Origin: Pelagibacterales bacterium SAG-MED17
GTDB taxonomy: Bacteria; Pseudomonadota; Alphaproteobacteria; Pelagibacterales; Pelagibacteraceae
Assembly (NCBI GenBank): GCA_014654115.1
Contig: JACWDO010000002.1
Coordinates: 1 to 64,000, forward strand
DNA length: 64,000 nucleotides
Direction of reading: 5' to 3'
The notes under the pieces are model-generated. The model was not told the DNA's origin. It was given only the letters and a program-made list of their open reading frames with translations, and searched no databases. This document shows, piece after piece, positions 19,584 through 29,252 of this stretch; positions within the stretch are counted from its first letter, which is position 1; each line of letters starts with the position of its first letter. The translations under genes were made by a program, and so were the position numbers.

Positions 19584-20817
19584 AAAAGGAATACCAGTTA
19601 TAGATCAAGGAGATAGACTTGGTTTTTGGGGTGGAAGATTTGGTGGAAATTTTGTTCCTGAAACGCTTAAGAAACCTATAGAAGATCTTGAAATACAATT
19701 TAATAAATTAAAAAATGACAAAAATTTTTTAAGAGAAAGAGACAGGTATTTTAAAAACTGGATTGGAACACCTACAAGATTTATTAAATTAGATAACTTG
19801 ACAAGACACGTTGGTGGAGCTCAGATTTGGTCTAAGGTTGTTTCTGATGCTAATGGAGGGGCTCACAAAATATATAACGCAACTGTACATTGTCTATTAG
19901 CCAAAAGATCTGGAAAAAAAGTAATTATCGGTGACACAGGAGCTGGTTATGCTGGAAAAATGTTGAGTATGGCAGCTAAGAAATTTGGTTTAAAATGTAA
20001 AATATTTATGGGTGCAAAAGACATTAAAAGACAACAACCAAATGTTAAAGCAATGAAAAAAAATGGTGCAGATGTAATTCCTGTATATTCAGGAAGTCAA
20101 ACATTGGTAGATGCTGTATCTGAATGTATGAGATATTGGGTTGCTAATTGTGATACAACTGCAATGTGTGTTGGAAGTACAGTTGGTCCAGCAATTTTTG
20201 TTCGTATATGCGGATGGAGTACCAGCCAAATTTCGAGAGAACTAAAATCACAATTATTAGATGAATTTGGGGATATACCCACAAAACTTAAATTATATAA
20301 TTGTGTAGGAGGAGGATCCTCAAGTTTTGGTTTTTGGAATGAATTTATGGATTATGATAAAAAACAAGTTGAATTTATTGGAGTTGAGGCTGGAGGGCCA
20401 AAAAAAAGTAAGAGGCATGCAGCTCCATTAACTTATGGTTCTAAAATTGGTATTCTTCATGGCGCAGCTCAATACGTAAATCAGAATAGTGATGGTCAAA
20501 TTGAAGAAACTGAATCTATCTCTGCAGGTCTTGATTATCCAGGTATATCTCCACTCCATTGCTTTTTAAAAGACACTAAGCGTGCGAGATATACTGCAGC
20601 TAGTGACGAAGAAGCATTAAAAGCCTACCAAATAGTCACAAAATACGAAAATTTAAGACCGTCTCTTGAACCAAGTCATGCGTTTTCTGTAGCGATCAAA
20701 GAAGCAAAAAGATTAAGCAAGGATACAATAGTAATTATTAATAGTTGTGGAGATGCATACAAAGACCGGGACATTTTAGAAAAAAGGTTGGGAAAGAAAT
20801 ATGTTAAATCCAATTAG
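19573..20817 (+). CDS. trpB: Tryptophan synthase beta chain
   Basis: GRFGGNFVPETL, NGGAHKIYNA (PLP Lys in AHK), GGGSSSFGFW. Confidence 0.94.
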   Translation: MRLKKGIPVIDQGDRLGFWGGRFGGNFVPETLKKPIEDLEIQFNKLKNDKNFLRERDRYFKNWIGTPTRFIKLDNLTRHVGGAQIWSKVVSDANGGAHKIYNATVHCLLAKRSGKKVIIGDTGAGYAGKMLSMAAKKFGLKCKIFMGAKDIKRQQPNVKAMKKNGADVIPVYSGSQTLVDAVSECMRYWVANCDTTAMCVGSTVGPAIFVRICGWSTSQISRELKSQLLDEFGDIPTKLKLYNCVGGGSSSFGFWNEFMDYDKKQVEFIGVEAGGPKKSKRHAAPLTYGSKIGILHGAAQYVNQNSDGQIEETESISAGLDYPGISPLHCFLKDTKRARYTAASDEEALKAYQIVTKYENLRPSLEPSHAFSVAIKEAKRLSKDTIVIINSCGDAYKDRDILEKRLGKKYVKSN

Positions 20818-21601
20818 TCTTGCATTTAAAAAAGCAAAAAAAGAAAAAAGACCAGCTTTACTTACATACACTGTTGCTGGTGATAGCACAAAGAAGCAAT
20901 CCTTAGAAATATTAAAAGCAATTTCTAATTATGCAGATATTTTAGAAGTTGGCGTGCCACATAACACTCCTGTAGCAGATGGAGGTCAAATTCAAACCAG
21001 TTCTTACAGAGCAATTAAAAATGGTATTAAGATGAATGATATTTTTAAAATAGTAAGCGATTTTAAAAAAATTAAAAATTCAAAACCAGTAATATTTATG
21101 GGTTATTACAATATGATATATCAATATGGTGAAAATAATTTTATAAAAAGATGTAAGCAATCTGGGGTAAATGGTCTGATAGTTGTGGATTTACCATGGC
21201 CAGAAAATAAAACTTTTTCAAAAAAATGTAAAAAAAATTTAATTAATTTTATCCAATTATTATCTCCAACAACCTCAAACAAAAGATTAAAGAGTATTAC
21301 AAAAGATTCTCATGATATGATTTACTACATAAGCATGTTGTCTACTACAGGGGGAAAACTGAAAGTTTCTCCGAAAAAAATATTATCTAATTACAACAAA
21401 ATTAAAAAAATAAGCCCCAAAAAAAATTGTGTTATTGGTTTTGGAATAACTGAAAAAACTATATCTAATTTTAAAAATACAGATGGACTAGTTGTAGGAA
21501 GTCAAATTTGTAAAGAAATTACTAGAAGTATAAACAATAGACAAAATCCTGTCATAAATGTAAGTAAGATGGTTAGTATACTAAGGAAAAAAATTTCATG
21601 A
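20801..21601 (+). CDS. trpA: Tryptophan synthase alpha chain
   Basis: ADILEVGVPHNTPVADGGQIQ, VDLPWPE, IGFGITEK, VVGSQI. Confidence 0.93.
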   Translation: MLNPISLAFKKAKKEKRPALLTYTVAGDSTKKQSLEILKAISNYADILEVGVPHNTPVADGGQIQTSSYRAIKNGIKMNDIFKIVSDFKKIKNSKPVIFMGYYNMIYQYGENNFIKRCKQSGVNGLIVVDLPWPENKTFSKKCKKNLINFIQLLSPTTSNKRLKSITKDSHDMIYYISMLSTTGGKLKVSPKKILSNYNKIKKISPKKNCVIGFGITEKTISNFKNTDGLVVGSQICKEITRSINNRQNPVINVSKMVSILRKKIS

Positions 21602-22527
21602 ATTGGCTAACAAAAGCAATAAACTTTGGAGAAAAAATAAAGAAGGTACTTCGAAAAAGACCTTCTAAAGAAGATATAGCAAATTCTGACTGGACAAGTT
21701 GTTGCAAGGGGCCAATATTAAAAAAAGATTTAGAAGACAATTTGTGGGTTTGCAATCTTTGTGGAAAACATCACAGAATTAGTTGTAGACAAAGATTTGA
21801 TATAGTTTTTGGAAAGAATTCCTATCAAATTTTAGAATCGCCAATACCTACAGAAGATCCATTAAATTGGGTTGATACAAAATCTTACAAAGAAAGGCTC
21901 AAGATTGCGAGAAAGAAAACTAATCAAAATTGTGCAGTTATGATTGCCAAAGGCAAAATTAATGGAATTGAGGTAACGGCAGGTGCAATAAACTTTGATT
22001 TTATTGGAGGCTCAGTTGGAGCTGCTGAAGGTGAAGCAATAATTTATGGGGTACAACACTCTATAGACAATCAAACACCATACTTGTTCTTTCCTTGTGG
22101 AGGAGGACAAAGAATGTTCGAGTCTCCTATAGCTTTAGCCAATATGACAAGAACAACACTTGCTATAAACGAACTTAAAAATAATAATTTACCATATATT
22201 GTTTGCTTTACTGACCCAACTGCAGGTGGAATTACAGCTTCTTTTGCAATGTTAGGTGATATTCATTTTGCGGAACCAGGTGCAAATATAATTTTTGCGG
22301 GTCGTAGAGTAATAGAGTCAACTGTTAAAGAAGAATTACCTCCAGATTTTCAAACTGCTGAATTTGTAGAAAAACATGGTTTCGTAGATAGAGTTGTGCA
22401 CAGAAAAGACATTAAAGAGGAAGTTGGTACTTTACTTTCCATATTGCTAAGAAAAAATTCTGATATACATTTAGAAAATTTAAATGAAACTTCAGAAACT
22501 AATATCCAAACTAGAGAAGCATCATAA
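21598..22527 (+). CDS. accD: Acetyl-CoA carboxylase carboxyltransferase subunit beta
   Basis: CNLCGKHHRI, INFDFIGGSVGAAEGEAI, GGQRMFESP, TDPTAGGITASFAMLGDI. Confidence 0.93.
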   Translation: MNWLTKAINFGEKIKKVLRKRPSKEDIANSDWTSCCKGPILKKDLEDNLWVCNLCGKHHRISCRQRFDIVFGKNSYQILESPIPTEDPLNWVDTKSYKERLKIARKKTNQNCAVMIAKGKINGIEVTAGAINFDFIGGSVGAAEGEAIIYGVQHSIDNQTPYLFFPCGGGQRMFESPIALANMTRTTLAINELKNNNLPYIVCFTDPTAGGITASFAMLGDIHFAEPGANIIFAGRRVIESTVKEELPPDFQTAEFVEKHGFVDRVVHRKDIKEEVGTLLSILLRKNSDIHLENLNETSETNIQTREAS

Positions 22528-23749
22528 AAAAAAACTAGATTTATCTCTAGGAAGAACTTTTAACCTATTAAAAAAACTCGGCAATCCTCAAGATAAACTA
22601 AAAAATATTATAACAGTTGTTGGAACTAATGCTAAGGCAAGTATGTGTTATAGCCTTAAGTCAATACTAAACCAGGCTGGATACAAGACTAATCTTTACA
22701 CTTCACCACACCTACTCTCTTATACAGAAAGATATGTTTTTGATGATAAAGAAATCAATGAAGAAGATTTAATAAAATTATTGACTGATGTTGAAAAAAC
22801 TTTAGGAGATGACAATGCAACATTATTTGAAATTTTAACTTGTTCATTCATAAAACATGCTGAGAGTTTCAAGGATAATATAAATATAATAGAAGCTGGA
22901 TTATTTCATCAATTTGATAGCACCAATGTATTTACGGAAAATTTAATCACACTTATTGGTGTAATTCATAATGATCATTTCCAGTGGCTTAAAAATAAAT
23001 CAATTGAGGGAGTAATCTATGAAAAAACAGCTAATCTTTTAAACTCAAATATATTTATTAACAAACAAGTCAATAATGAAATAAGAGATAAAATAGAAAA
23101 ATCATTAGAAAAAAATACATCAAATAAATATTTTTTTGGTAAAGATTTTAATATTGCAAAGTCTGAAAATGGATTTATTCAATATCAAGATCAGTTAGGA
23201 GAATTAGTATTACCTGAACCAAGTATTCTTGGAGATCATCAGCTTTATAATATTAGTACCTCAATTGCTGCATCAAGAAAGATTTTTAATATTAAAGATG
23301 AACATATTGTAAATGGTATCAAAAATATTTCATTAAAAGCAAGACTTGAAGAAATTAAATCAGGTAAATTAAAAAATACAGCTGGTAATAATAAACTAGT
23401 AATAGATGGTGGTCATAATATTAGTGCGAGTATTTCTATTGCTAATTGGGTTAAAAATCAAAATGTAGAAGTAAATCTTATTGTAGGCATGATGAGAGAT
23501 AAAGAACATGTTGAGTTTATAAAAAATTTTAAAAATATAGTAAACTCAATTACTTTAATTGATATTCCTAATCAGGATGGAGCAATATCAAAGGAAGATT
23601 TTAAGAAAAAGTTAGATAACTTGAAATTAAATTTGAAACTTTCTAATGGTATTGAGGAAAGCATAAAATCATTATCAAAGAATGAAAATACTATTATACT
23701 TTGTATAGGTTCACTATATCTTGCTGGAGAAATTTTAAGCTTAAATTAG
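22484..23749 (+). CDS. folC: Bifunctional folylpolyglutamate synthase/dihydrofolate synthase
   Basis: LDLSLGRTFNLLKKLGNPQ, VVGTNAKAS, LYTSPHLLSYTER, VIDGGHNISAS; start overlaps accD by 44 nt. Confidence 0.9.
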   Translation: MKLQKLISKLEKHHKKKLDLSLGRTFNLLKKLGNPQDKLKNIITVVGTNAKASMCYSLKSILNQAGYKTNLYTSPHLLSYTERYVFDDKEINEEDLIKLLTDVEKTLGDDNATLFEILTCSFIKHAESFKDNINIIEAGLFHQFDSTNVFTENLITLIGVIHNDHFQWLKNKSIEGVIYEKTANLLNSNIFINKQVNNEIRDKIEKSLEKNTSNKYFFGKDFNIAKSENGFIQYQDQLGELVLPEPSILGDHQLYNISTSIAASRKIFNIKDEHIVNGIKNISLKARLEEIKSGKLKNTAGNNKLVIDGGHNISASISIANWVKNQNVEVNLIVGMMRDKEHVEFIKNFKNIVNSITLIDIPNQDGAISKEDFKKKLDNLKLNLKLSNGIEESIKSLSKNENTIILCIGSLYLAGEILSLN

Positions 23750-24063
23750 ATATTTTCTTTTATCCAAGAAACAATTTCACTTTTTGGGACTGCACCGACT
23801 TTAGTTGAAACATGGTTTCCATCTTTCATCAAAATCATCGTTGGGATCCCTCTAACACCAAATTTTGTTGGTGTGTTTGGTTCTTCATCTATGTTATGTT
23901 TTGCTACAGATATTTGGTCAGACATTTCGTTTGAAATTTCTTCTAAAATTGGAGCAATTTGGACGCAAGGGCCGCACCATGAAGCCCAAAAATCTGTGAT
24001 TAGTATTTTATTTTCTTTAACTAATTGATCAAAACTTTCATCAGTAGATTTAATTGTTGCCAT
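23746..24063 (-). CDS. trxA: Thioredoxin
   Basis: DFWASWCGPCVQIAP active site, GVRGIPTMILMKDG. Confidence 0.95.
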   Translation of the reverse strand: MATIKSTDESFDQLVKENKILITDFWASWCGPCVQIAPILEEISNEMSDQISVAKHNIDEEPNTPTKFGVRGIPTMILMKDGNHVSTKVGAVPKSEIVSWIKENI

Positions 24064-24130
24064 ATGAGTTTTATATAAATTTATTTTATTTATTCAATAG
24101 TTAAAATTGGAATTAATTTAGATTTATACA

Positions 24131-25564
24131 TTAAACATTTTCATACTTTTTTTGGATAGACATTGCGTAAGTATTAAATTCGTCTAAGAGAGCTAATTTT
24201 TCATTATCATTTTCATTAGTATATTTTTCTCTCAAAGTATCAATTTCGTTATATAGAGTAGGTATTGTCCACCATTTCTCTTTTCTTTCACTTAGTATTC
24301 TTTTAGCAATTTCTCTTCTAATCGATTTATACATTGTCTCTGGCAAAACTTCCGGCGCTTCTTGAAAAATTATTTTTTTACCAAATCCAACTAACCTATC
24401 GTCATCAAACTTATCTAATAAATTAAGTTTTTCCTTCCAAGGAGCTGAGTGCCAAGCTGGAAAAAGAGCTGTATCTTTATTAGAAGTAAATTTACTATAA
24501 ATACTTTCTTCAGCATATATATCCTCTTGAGATTTTGAATCTTCTTTTTCCTCAGCAACTTCCCTCAAAGCTGTTAAAATATTTTGAGAGAATTGTTCAT
24601 TACTTTGGACAAATTCTGCTCTTTTTTTAATTACGTTTGGATCTAATTTATTATAAGGCTCAACATTCATTCCATATTTTGCATCAATTATGATAGGTGC
24701 TTTATTAGCACGTATAGTCCGTAAAAATTTTGGAGATTTTTTCATTTCAGTTTTTAATTCATTTATTGATTTATTTATTAAGGGTTGAATTTCAGTTCTT
24801 AAATCTACTGAATAATACCAACCCTGATAAATAGGATGCATACAATGTTTAGGATGCAATGGAACAACTAAGTGTAATCTTGATTTTCCATAATAATACT
24901 CATTCAGAGTTACTACCTCTCCCTTTTTCATTATAGTTTCTGTATCAGATTTATTCGCAGTTCTTAAAAATGACTCCCATGTCTGTTCTTGTTTTTTTTT
25001 AACAATCTTTAAAATTTTTACAGTCAATTCTGCATCTGCTAAAGCAGAGTGTGCATCACTTGCATCAATTCCTTGCATTTGTGCTAAAGAGGCAAGTTTA
25101 AATACTGGATTATTTTTTTCATTTATCTCAGTTTCTAAAATTGTTGAGTCTACAGCATATGCGGCACGGGCAATATTTAGTCCATCATGTCTTTTATTTG
25201 GTGCCGCGTTAGTTAAATATGGATATCTGATACTTTTAAAAAATTCTTTTCTTATCATCTCTTCATCGAAATTAAGACTACTCCATCCTAAAAATATTGC
25301 CGGGCTCCATTTTTTAAATATTTTTTCTACTTCTCCCAACATCTGGTAATGACTTAAATTTGTTTGGGTTAATTGCTTTATGGAAGTCTTATTCACTATT
25401 AAGGCCATGGCTTGAAAGATTTCACCTTCGGGCAAACTACATCTTAAATTGAAACGATCTTTCTCTTTGAAATTTTCATCAACTAAAATTCCACCAATTT
25501 CAATAATGCTGCCAAAATCAGTGCTTGCACTCGATGATTCTATATCCCAGATTGCTAAATTCAT
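24131..25564 (-). CDS. Exodeoxyribonuclease I-like DEDD exonuclease
   Basis: DIESSSASTDFGSIIEIGGILVD, LGWSSLNFDEEMIRKEFF, DAHSALADAELTVKI. Confidence 0.85.
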   Translation of the reverse strand: MNLAIWDIESSSASTDFGSIIEIGGILVDENFKEKDRFNLRCSLPEGEIFQAMALIVNKTSIKQLTQTNLSHYQMLGEVEKIFKKWSPAIFLGWSSLNFDEEMIRKEFFKSIRYPYLTNAAPNKRHDGLNIARAAYAVDSTILETEINEKNNPVFKLASLAQMQGIDASDAHSALADAELTVKILKIVKKKQEQTWESFLRTANKSDTETIMKKGEVVTLNEYYYGKSRLHLVVPLHPKHCMHPIYQGWYYSVDLRTEIQPLINKSINELKTEMKKSPKFLRTIRANKAPIIIDAKYGMNVEPYNKLDPNVIKKRAEFVQSNEQFSQNILTALREVAEEKEDSKSQEDIYAEESIYSKFTSNKDTALFPAWHSAPWKEKLNLLDKFDDDRLVGFGKKIIFQEAPEVLPETMYKSIRREIAKRILSERKEKWWTIPTLYNEIDTLREKYTNENDNEKLALLDEFNTYAMSIQKKYENV

Positions 25565-25688
25565 ATTTTAAACCTTAAATTAGCTACGTTTTGATGGATA
25601 TTTGGAAAGTTTTTTAGGACTAAACCGTTGCATCTAAACAAGTAGCTTCTAGTTAGTTTTATCTCTTCTATGAAATGGTCAGTTAAAG

Positions 25689-26375
25689 TCAAGCTATATT
25701 ATTCATCTCGTAAAATTTTTTGACTCTTCCTAAGAATAAATTTTGATACATTTCTAATTGAGCACCTTCTATTTTAAATTCCTGAAACAAAACATCTTTT
25801 GTGCATAGTAAAATTATGCCTGCTTTCATTTTAGTTCCATGAACAACATCATGCGCCAAGGTATATGCTCCAAGTTGTAAAAAATAATCTTGAATATAAT
25901 CTGTTTTTTTTGGTTTATTGCTTTGTTTAAAATCAATTACAACATCATTGCCCTGATAAACACCAATTAAATCAGCTGTGCCTGCATATTGCTCAGGATA
26001 ATATAGAGTTTCCTCAATTCCATAAATTTCATCTAATTTATTTTCTACTCCTTTTTCGATTATTTCTTTAGCCATATTTTTATATTGTTCATTACTTTCA
26101 AAAAAACTTTCATTAATACGGCCTCTTAAGTAATCCTCTATATATGAATGCATTGATGTTCCTCTTGAAGATGCTTCTGTTTTAATTCTGTTCGCTTCTT
26201 TAAAGCCTACCCTTTCCTTCCAGTTCGCTAAAGCAGCTTTTTCTTCTTCAGATTTAGTAGCACTTAATATTGCTGTTACACTTGGAAGTTTCTCGTCACC
26301 TAATGAATATTTTCTATAACCATTTTCAATTGACCTTGTTGACTTAGGATAATTAAATTTATTATTCCATTTCAT
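25689..26375 (-). CDS. PD-(D/E)XK superfamily exonuclease (RecB/Cas4/MGME1-like fold)
   Basis: GTSMHSYIEDYL, YAGTADLIGVYQGNDVVIDFKQSNKPK, QDYFLQLGAYTLAHD fit the GTxD...DxK...QLxAY pattern. Confidence 0.75.
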   Translation of the reverse strand: MKWNNKFNYPKSTRSIENGYRKYSLGDEKLPSVTAILSATKSEEEKAALANWKERVGFKEANRIKTEASSRGTSMHSYIEDYLRGRINESFFESNEQYKNMAKEIIEKGVENKLDEIYGIEETLYYPEQYAGTADLIGVYQGNDVVIDFKQSNKPKKTDYIQDYFLQLGAYTLAHDVVHGTKMKAGIILLCTKDVLFQEFKIEGAQLEMYQNLFLGRVKKFYEMNNIA

Positions 26376-26412
26376 TCAATCACTTATATGAGAAATTATA
26401 TTAAAATAAAAT

Positions 26413-27510
26413 TTATTTTTTGGCTTGTCTAGGAAGGTCTTCGAGTTTTTCTACATTTTCTGTTTTAAGAGCTTTTTCGAACTGCTCTGGATCTTTAATA
26501 TTTTCCAAAGTTCTCGTAATAGATCTTGCATCCATTCCAAACTTATTAACAACAGCCATCGCCTCTTCTAATTTTTTATTTAACACTTTGATATTATCAA
26601 AATGTCTTGAAAACCGTGTGCTAATTGTTTTTAAATGAGTATATATTTCAGTTGCTCCCTTTTGAACTTTGAGCGATTGAAAACCCATGTGTAAAGACTG
26701 TAAGTAAGCAGATAAAGTGTTTGGACCGCAGATTATAACTTTGTGTTTTTTCATTAATTCTTGAGTTAATAATTCTTTTGTGCTTGGATCTTGATACTCA
26801 GTTAATTCTTTATACAAACTTTCAGTTGGAGCATAAACGATAGCAAAGTCTGTAGTTTTTGGTGGAACTATGTATTTTTCATTTACACTTTTAGCTTTAG
26901 CTTTGAAGGCTGATGCTAATTTTGCTCTTGCATCTGCAACGGCTTGTTTGTCATCTGAGTCATAACCATCAGTGATTGCTTTAAATTTTTCTACTGGGAA
27001 GTGCGAATCAACTGGAACCATAACATCACCTTGAAGTTTAATTGCAAATTCAACGTTTTCACTTGTATCCTCTTTCATTTTAACATTGGTCATAAATTGA
27101 GAGGCTGGCAATAAATCTTTAATTAAAGCATCCAAACTAAATTCAGCAAGTGTTCCATATTTTTTTACACCTGCTAAAATTTTACTTATACCCTCTTGGC
27201 TCTGATTTAATAATTGTACCTGCTGGTTAAAGTTTCCAACTTTTTCGTCTACTTTAGTTAAAGCTTCCGTCATATCTTTAGTAACCCCTGTAGAAAGGTT
27301 GTTAAATGAAGTAGACATTGAGCCCAATGAATTATTAATAGTATTATTTAAAGTATCTTTTAAAGAAACTATTTCTGCTTTTAAATTGGCTATTTCTTCA
27401 ACTTCTTTATTTTCACTCTCTTCTTTAGGTTTTGATCTCAAATTTAGGTATAAAACACCCAAAGTTACACCAAGTAATAAAAATAATAAAATTAATAGAA
27501 TCGTGTCCAT
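26413..27510 (-). CDS. rmuC: DNA recombination protein RmuC family
   Basis: N-terminal TM, coiled coil, VMVPVDSHFPVEKF, FAIVYAPTESLYKEL, IICGPNTLSAYLQSLHMGFQSL. Confidence 0.92.
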   Translation of the reverse strand: MDTILLILLFLLLGVTLGVLYLNLRSKPKEESENKEVEEIANLKAEIVSLKDTLNNTINNSLGSMSTSFNNLSTGVTKDMTEALTKVDEKVGNFNQQVQLLNQSQEGISKILAGVKKYGTLAEFSLDALIKDLLPASQFMTNVKMKEDTSENVEFAIKLQGDVMVPVDSHFPVEKFKAITDGYDSDDKQAVADARAKLASAFKAKAKSVNEKYIVPPKTTDFAIVYAPTESLYKELTEYQDPSTKELLTQELMKKHKVIICGPNTLSAYLQSLHMGFQSLKVQKGATEIYTHLKTISTRFSRHFDNIKVLNKKLEEAMAVVNKFGMDARSITRTLENIKDPEQFEKALKTENVEKLEDLPRQAKK

Positions 27511-27532
27511 ATAGTTAAGATAATAGTTAGAG

Positions 27533-28210
27533 TTAAGAGCTAAGCAAGTTTAAAATTTTATTCAAACCTTTTTCGTTACTTAACTTTTTATTTGACATTA
27601 AAATTGCTGTACTTTTAAGAATATTTCCATCTTTTAAAACTCTTAAATTATTGGCACGTAGAGTTTCTCCACTACTGGTTATATCCGATAAAATTTCTGA
27701 TGAACCAGTAAATGGATATACTTCCGTCGCCCCAAGAGAAGGAACTAATTTAAATTGAGTTACACCTTTTGAGAATAAAAATTCTCTCGTTAGATTTGGA
27801 TATTTTGTTGCAACTCTCATTCTACTTTTCTTTTTATCTTTAAATTCAAAGGAAATTTCTTCTAAATCTGCAAGTGTCTGAATATCAATCCACTCGTCTG
27901 GCACAGCCAAAACTAAGGTTGCATGTCCATATTCTAGTTTTTTGATAATAGTAACTTTATTTTGGATATTTAATTCAGATTCTTTCAATAAATCATAACC
28001 AGAAAAGCCAATATCTAAAGATCCATCTCCTAATCTTTCTATAATTTCTCTAGCATGTAGATAAATTATTTTAATATTTTTATTTCCTTTTATGTATCCA
28101 AAGAGATCCCTATCACCTCTTTCTGAAAGGATTTTGAGCTTTTTATTTTTAAATATATTTAAAGTATCTTTTCTTAATCTACCTTTGCTTGGTATACCAA
28201 TTTTAATCAT
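27533..28210 (-). CDS. hisG: ATP phosphoribosyltransferase, short form
   Basis: IGIPSKGRL, GDGSLDIGFSGYDLL, RVATKYPNLTREF, LGATEVYPFTG; next to hisZ. Confidence 0.92.
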   Translation of the reverse strand: MIKIGIPSKGRLRKDTLNIFKNKKLKILSERGDRDLFGYIKGNKNIKIIYLHAREIIERLGDGSLDIGFSGYDLLKESELNIQNKVTIIKKLEYGHATLVLAVPDEWIDIQTLADLEEISFEFKDKKKSRMRVATKYPNLTREFLFSKGVTQFKLVPSLGATEVYPFTGSSEILSDITSSGETLRANNLRVLKDGNILKSTAILMSNKKLSNEKGLNKILNLLSS

Positions 28211-29252
28211 TTAAACTTATCGCACCTCCAACAGCTGGAATTCTTTTTGAAGATCCTAAATCAGAAATTAGATTATCATAACGACCACCATCAACTTGAA
28301 TTTTTCTTGAATTTGAATTAATTATAATTTTAAATACCATTCCGGTGTAGTACTCCAGATGTCTTCCAAAAGAAGAGGAAAAATTTATATTTAACTTTGA
28401 AACCTTGTCTTTTGTGATTGGAAAATAATTTTGTCCCACAGTGAGGTTAATTTTATTTCTTTTAAAAAAGGAGTTAAGAGTAGTCGATGCTTTACTCATT
28501 GGGCATCTAATTTTCAAAAATTCTCTTATAATTTTTACAACATTTTGACCTTTTATTTGTTTTCTAGGATCTTTAATTTTATTATCAAATCTAGTTAATA
28601 TTTCTCTTAAAGAACGCCCTGCGATAATTCTGTTTTCATTTTGTTTGCACATTTTAAGATATCTTTTTTTATCGAACTCAACGATAGTTTCATCAACATC
28701 TGAATTAGTCTCTAAACGTCTTAATAATTCATTAAAATAACTTTCTCTCCAAAAATGTCTTCGCAATCTAAGCTTCCACCTTTTTGGAATATCTAGTTTA
28801 TTTATTAATAAGTGAAATATTTCTACGTTTCCAATTGTTATACTTCCAGATCTATATCTAAATTTATTTAAAACTTTAATACTGGTATTTATAATCTGCT
28901 TATCATCTTTTTTTTCATCTTCAGATCCTATAATCTCGAAGCCTATTTGATCTCTTATAATTTTATCAGTTTTTTTCTTTGCTTTTCTAAATGCTTGACC
29001 ATTATAAAAAACTTTTGAAGATCCCTTTCTTTTTTCATTGAGATATTTAATGCACGATGCAATTGTTAAATCAGGCCTTAGACAAATTTCTTTCCCATTC
29101 TGATCCATAAATGAAAAAATTAGACTTCTGAACGACTCTCCTGATCTCTCAAGAATAAGATTAGTGGGTATTACTGTATCTAAATCGATATAATCAAATC
29201 CACTTGATTTTAAAGATCTAAGAATATTTTCAGATAAGTTTTTTGACTTCAT
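28203..29252 (-). CDS. hisZ: ATP phosphoribosyltransferase regulatory subunit
   Basis: HisRS-like paralogue between hisS and hisG: LRPDLTIASC, FYNGQAFR, DGGRYDNLISDLG. Confidence 0.88.
   Translation of the reverse strand: MKSKNLSENILRSLKSSGFDYIDLDTVIPTNLILERSGESFRSLIFSFMDQNGKEICLRPDLTIASCIKYLNEKRKGSSKVFYNGQAFRKAKKKTDKIIRDQIGFEIIGSEDEKKDDKQIINTSIKVLNKFRYRSGSITIGNVEIFHLLINKLDIPKRWKLRLRRHFWRESYFNELLRRLETNSDVDETIVEFDKKRYLKMCKQNENRIIAGRSLREILTRFDNKIKDPRKQIKGQNVVKIIREFLKIRCPMSKASTTLNSFFKRNKINLTVGQNYFPITKDKVSKLNINFSSSFGRHLEYYTGMVFKIIINSNSRKIQVDGGRYDNLISDLGSSKRIPAVGGAISLND

Noticed and set aside
25689-26375. Possible Cas4 or defence nuclease
   Set aside because: No CRISPR repeats, cas genes or defence partners in the window; neighbours are housekeeping DNA-metabolism genes, and the four-cysteine Fe-S pattern of Cas4 is not apparent.
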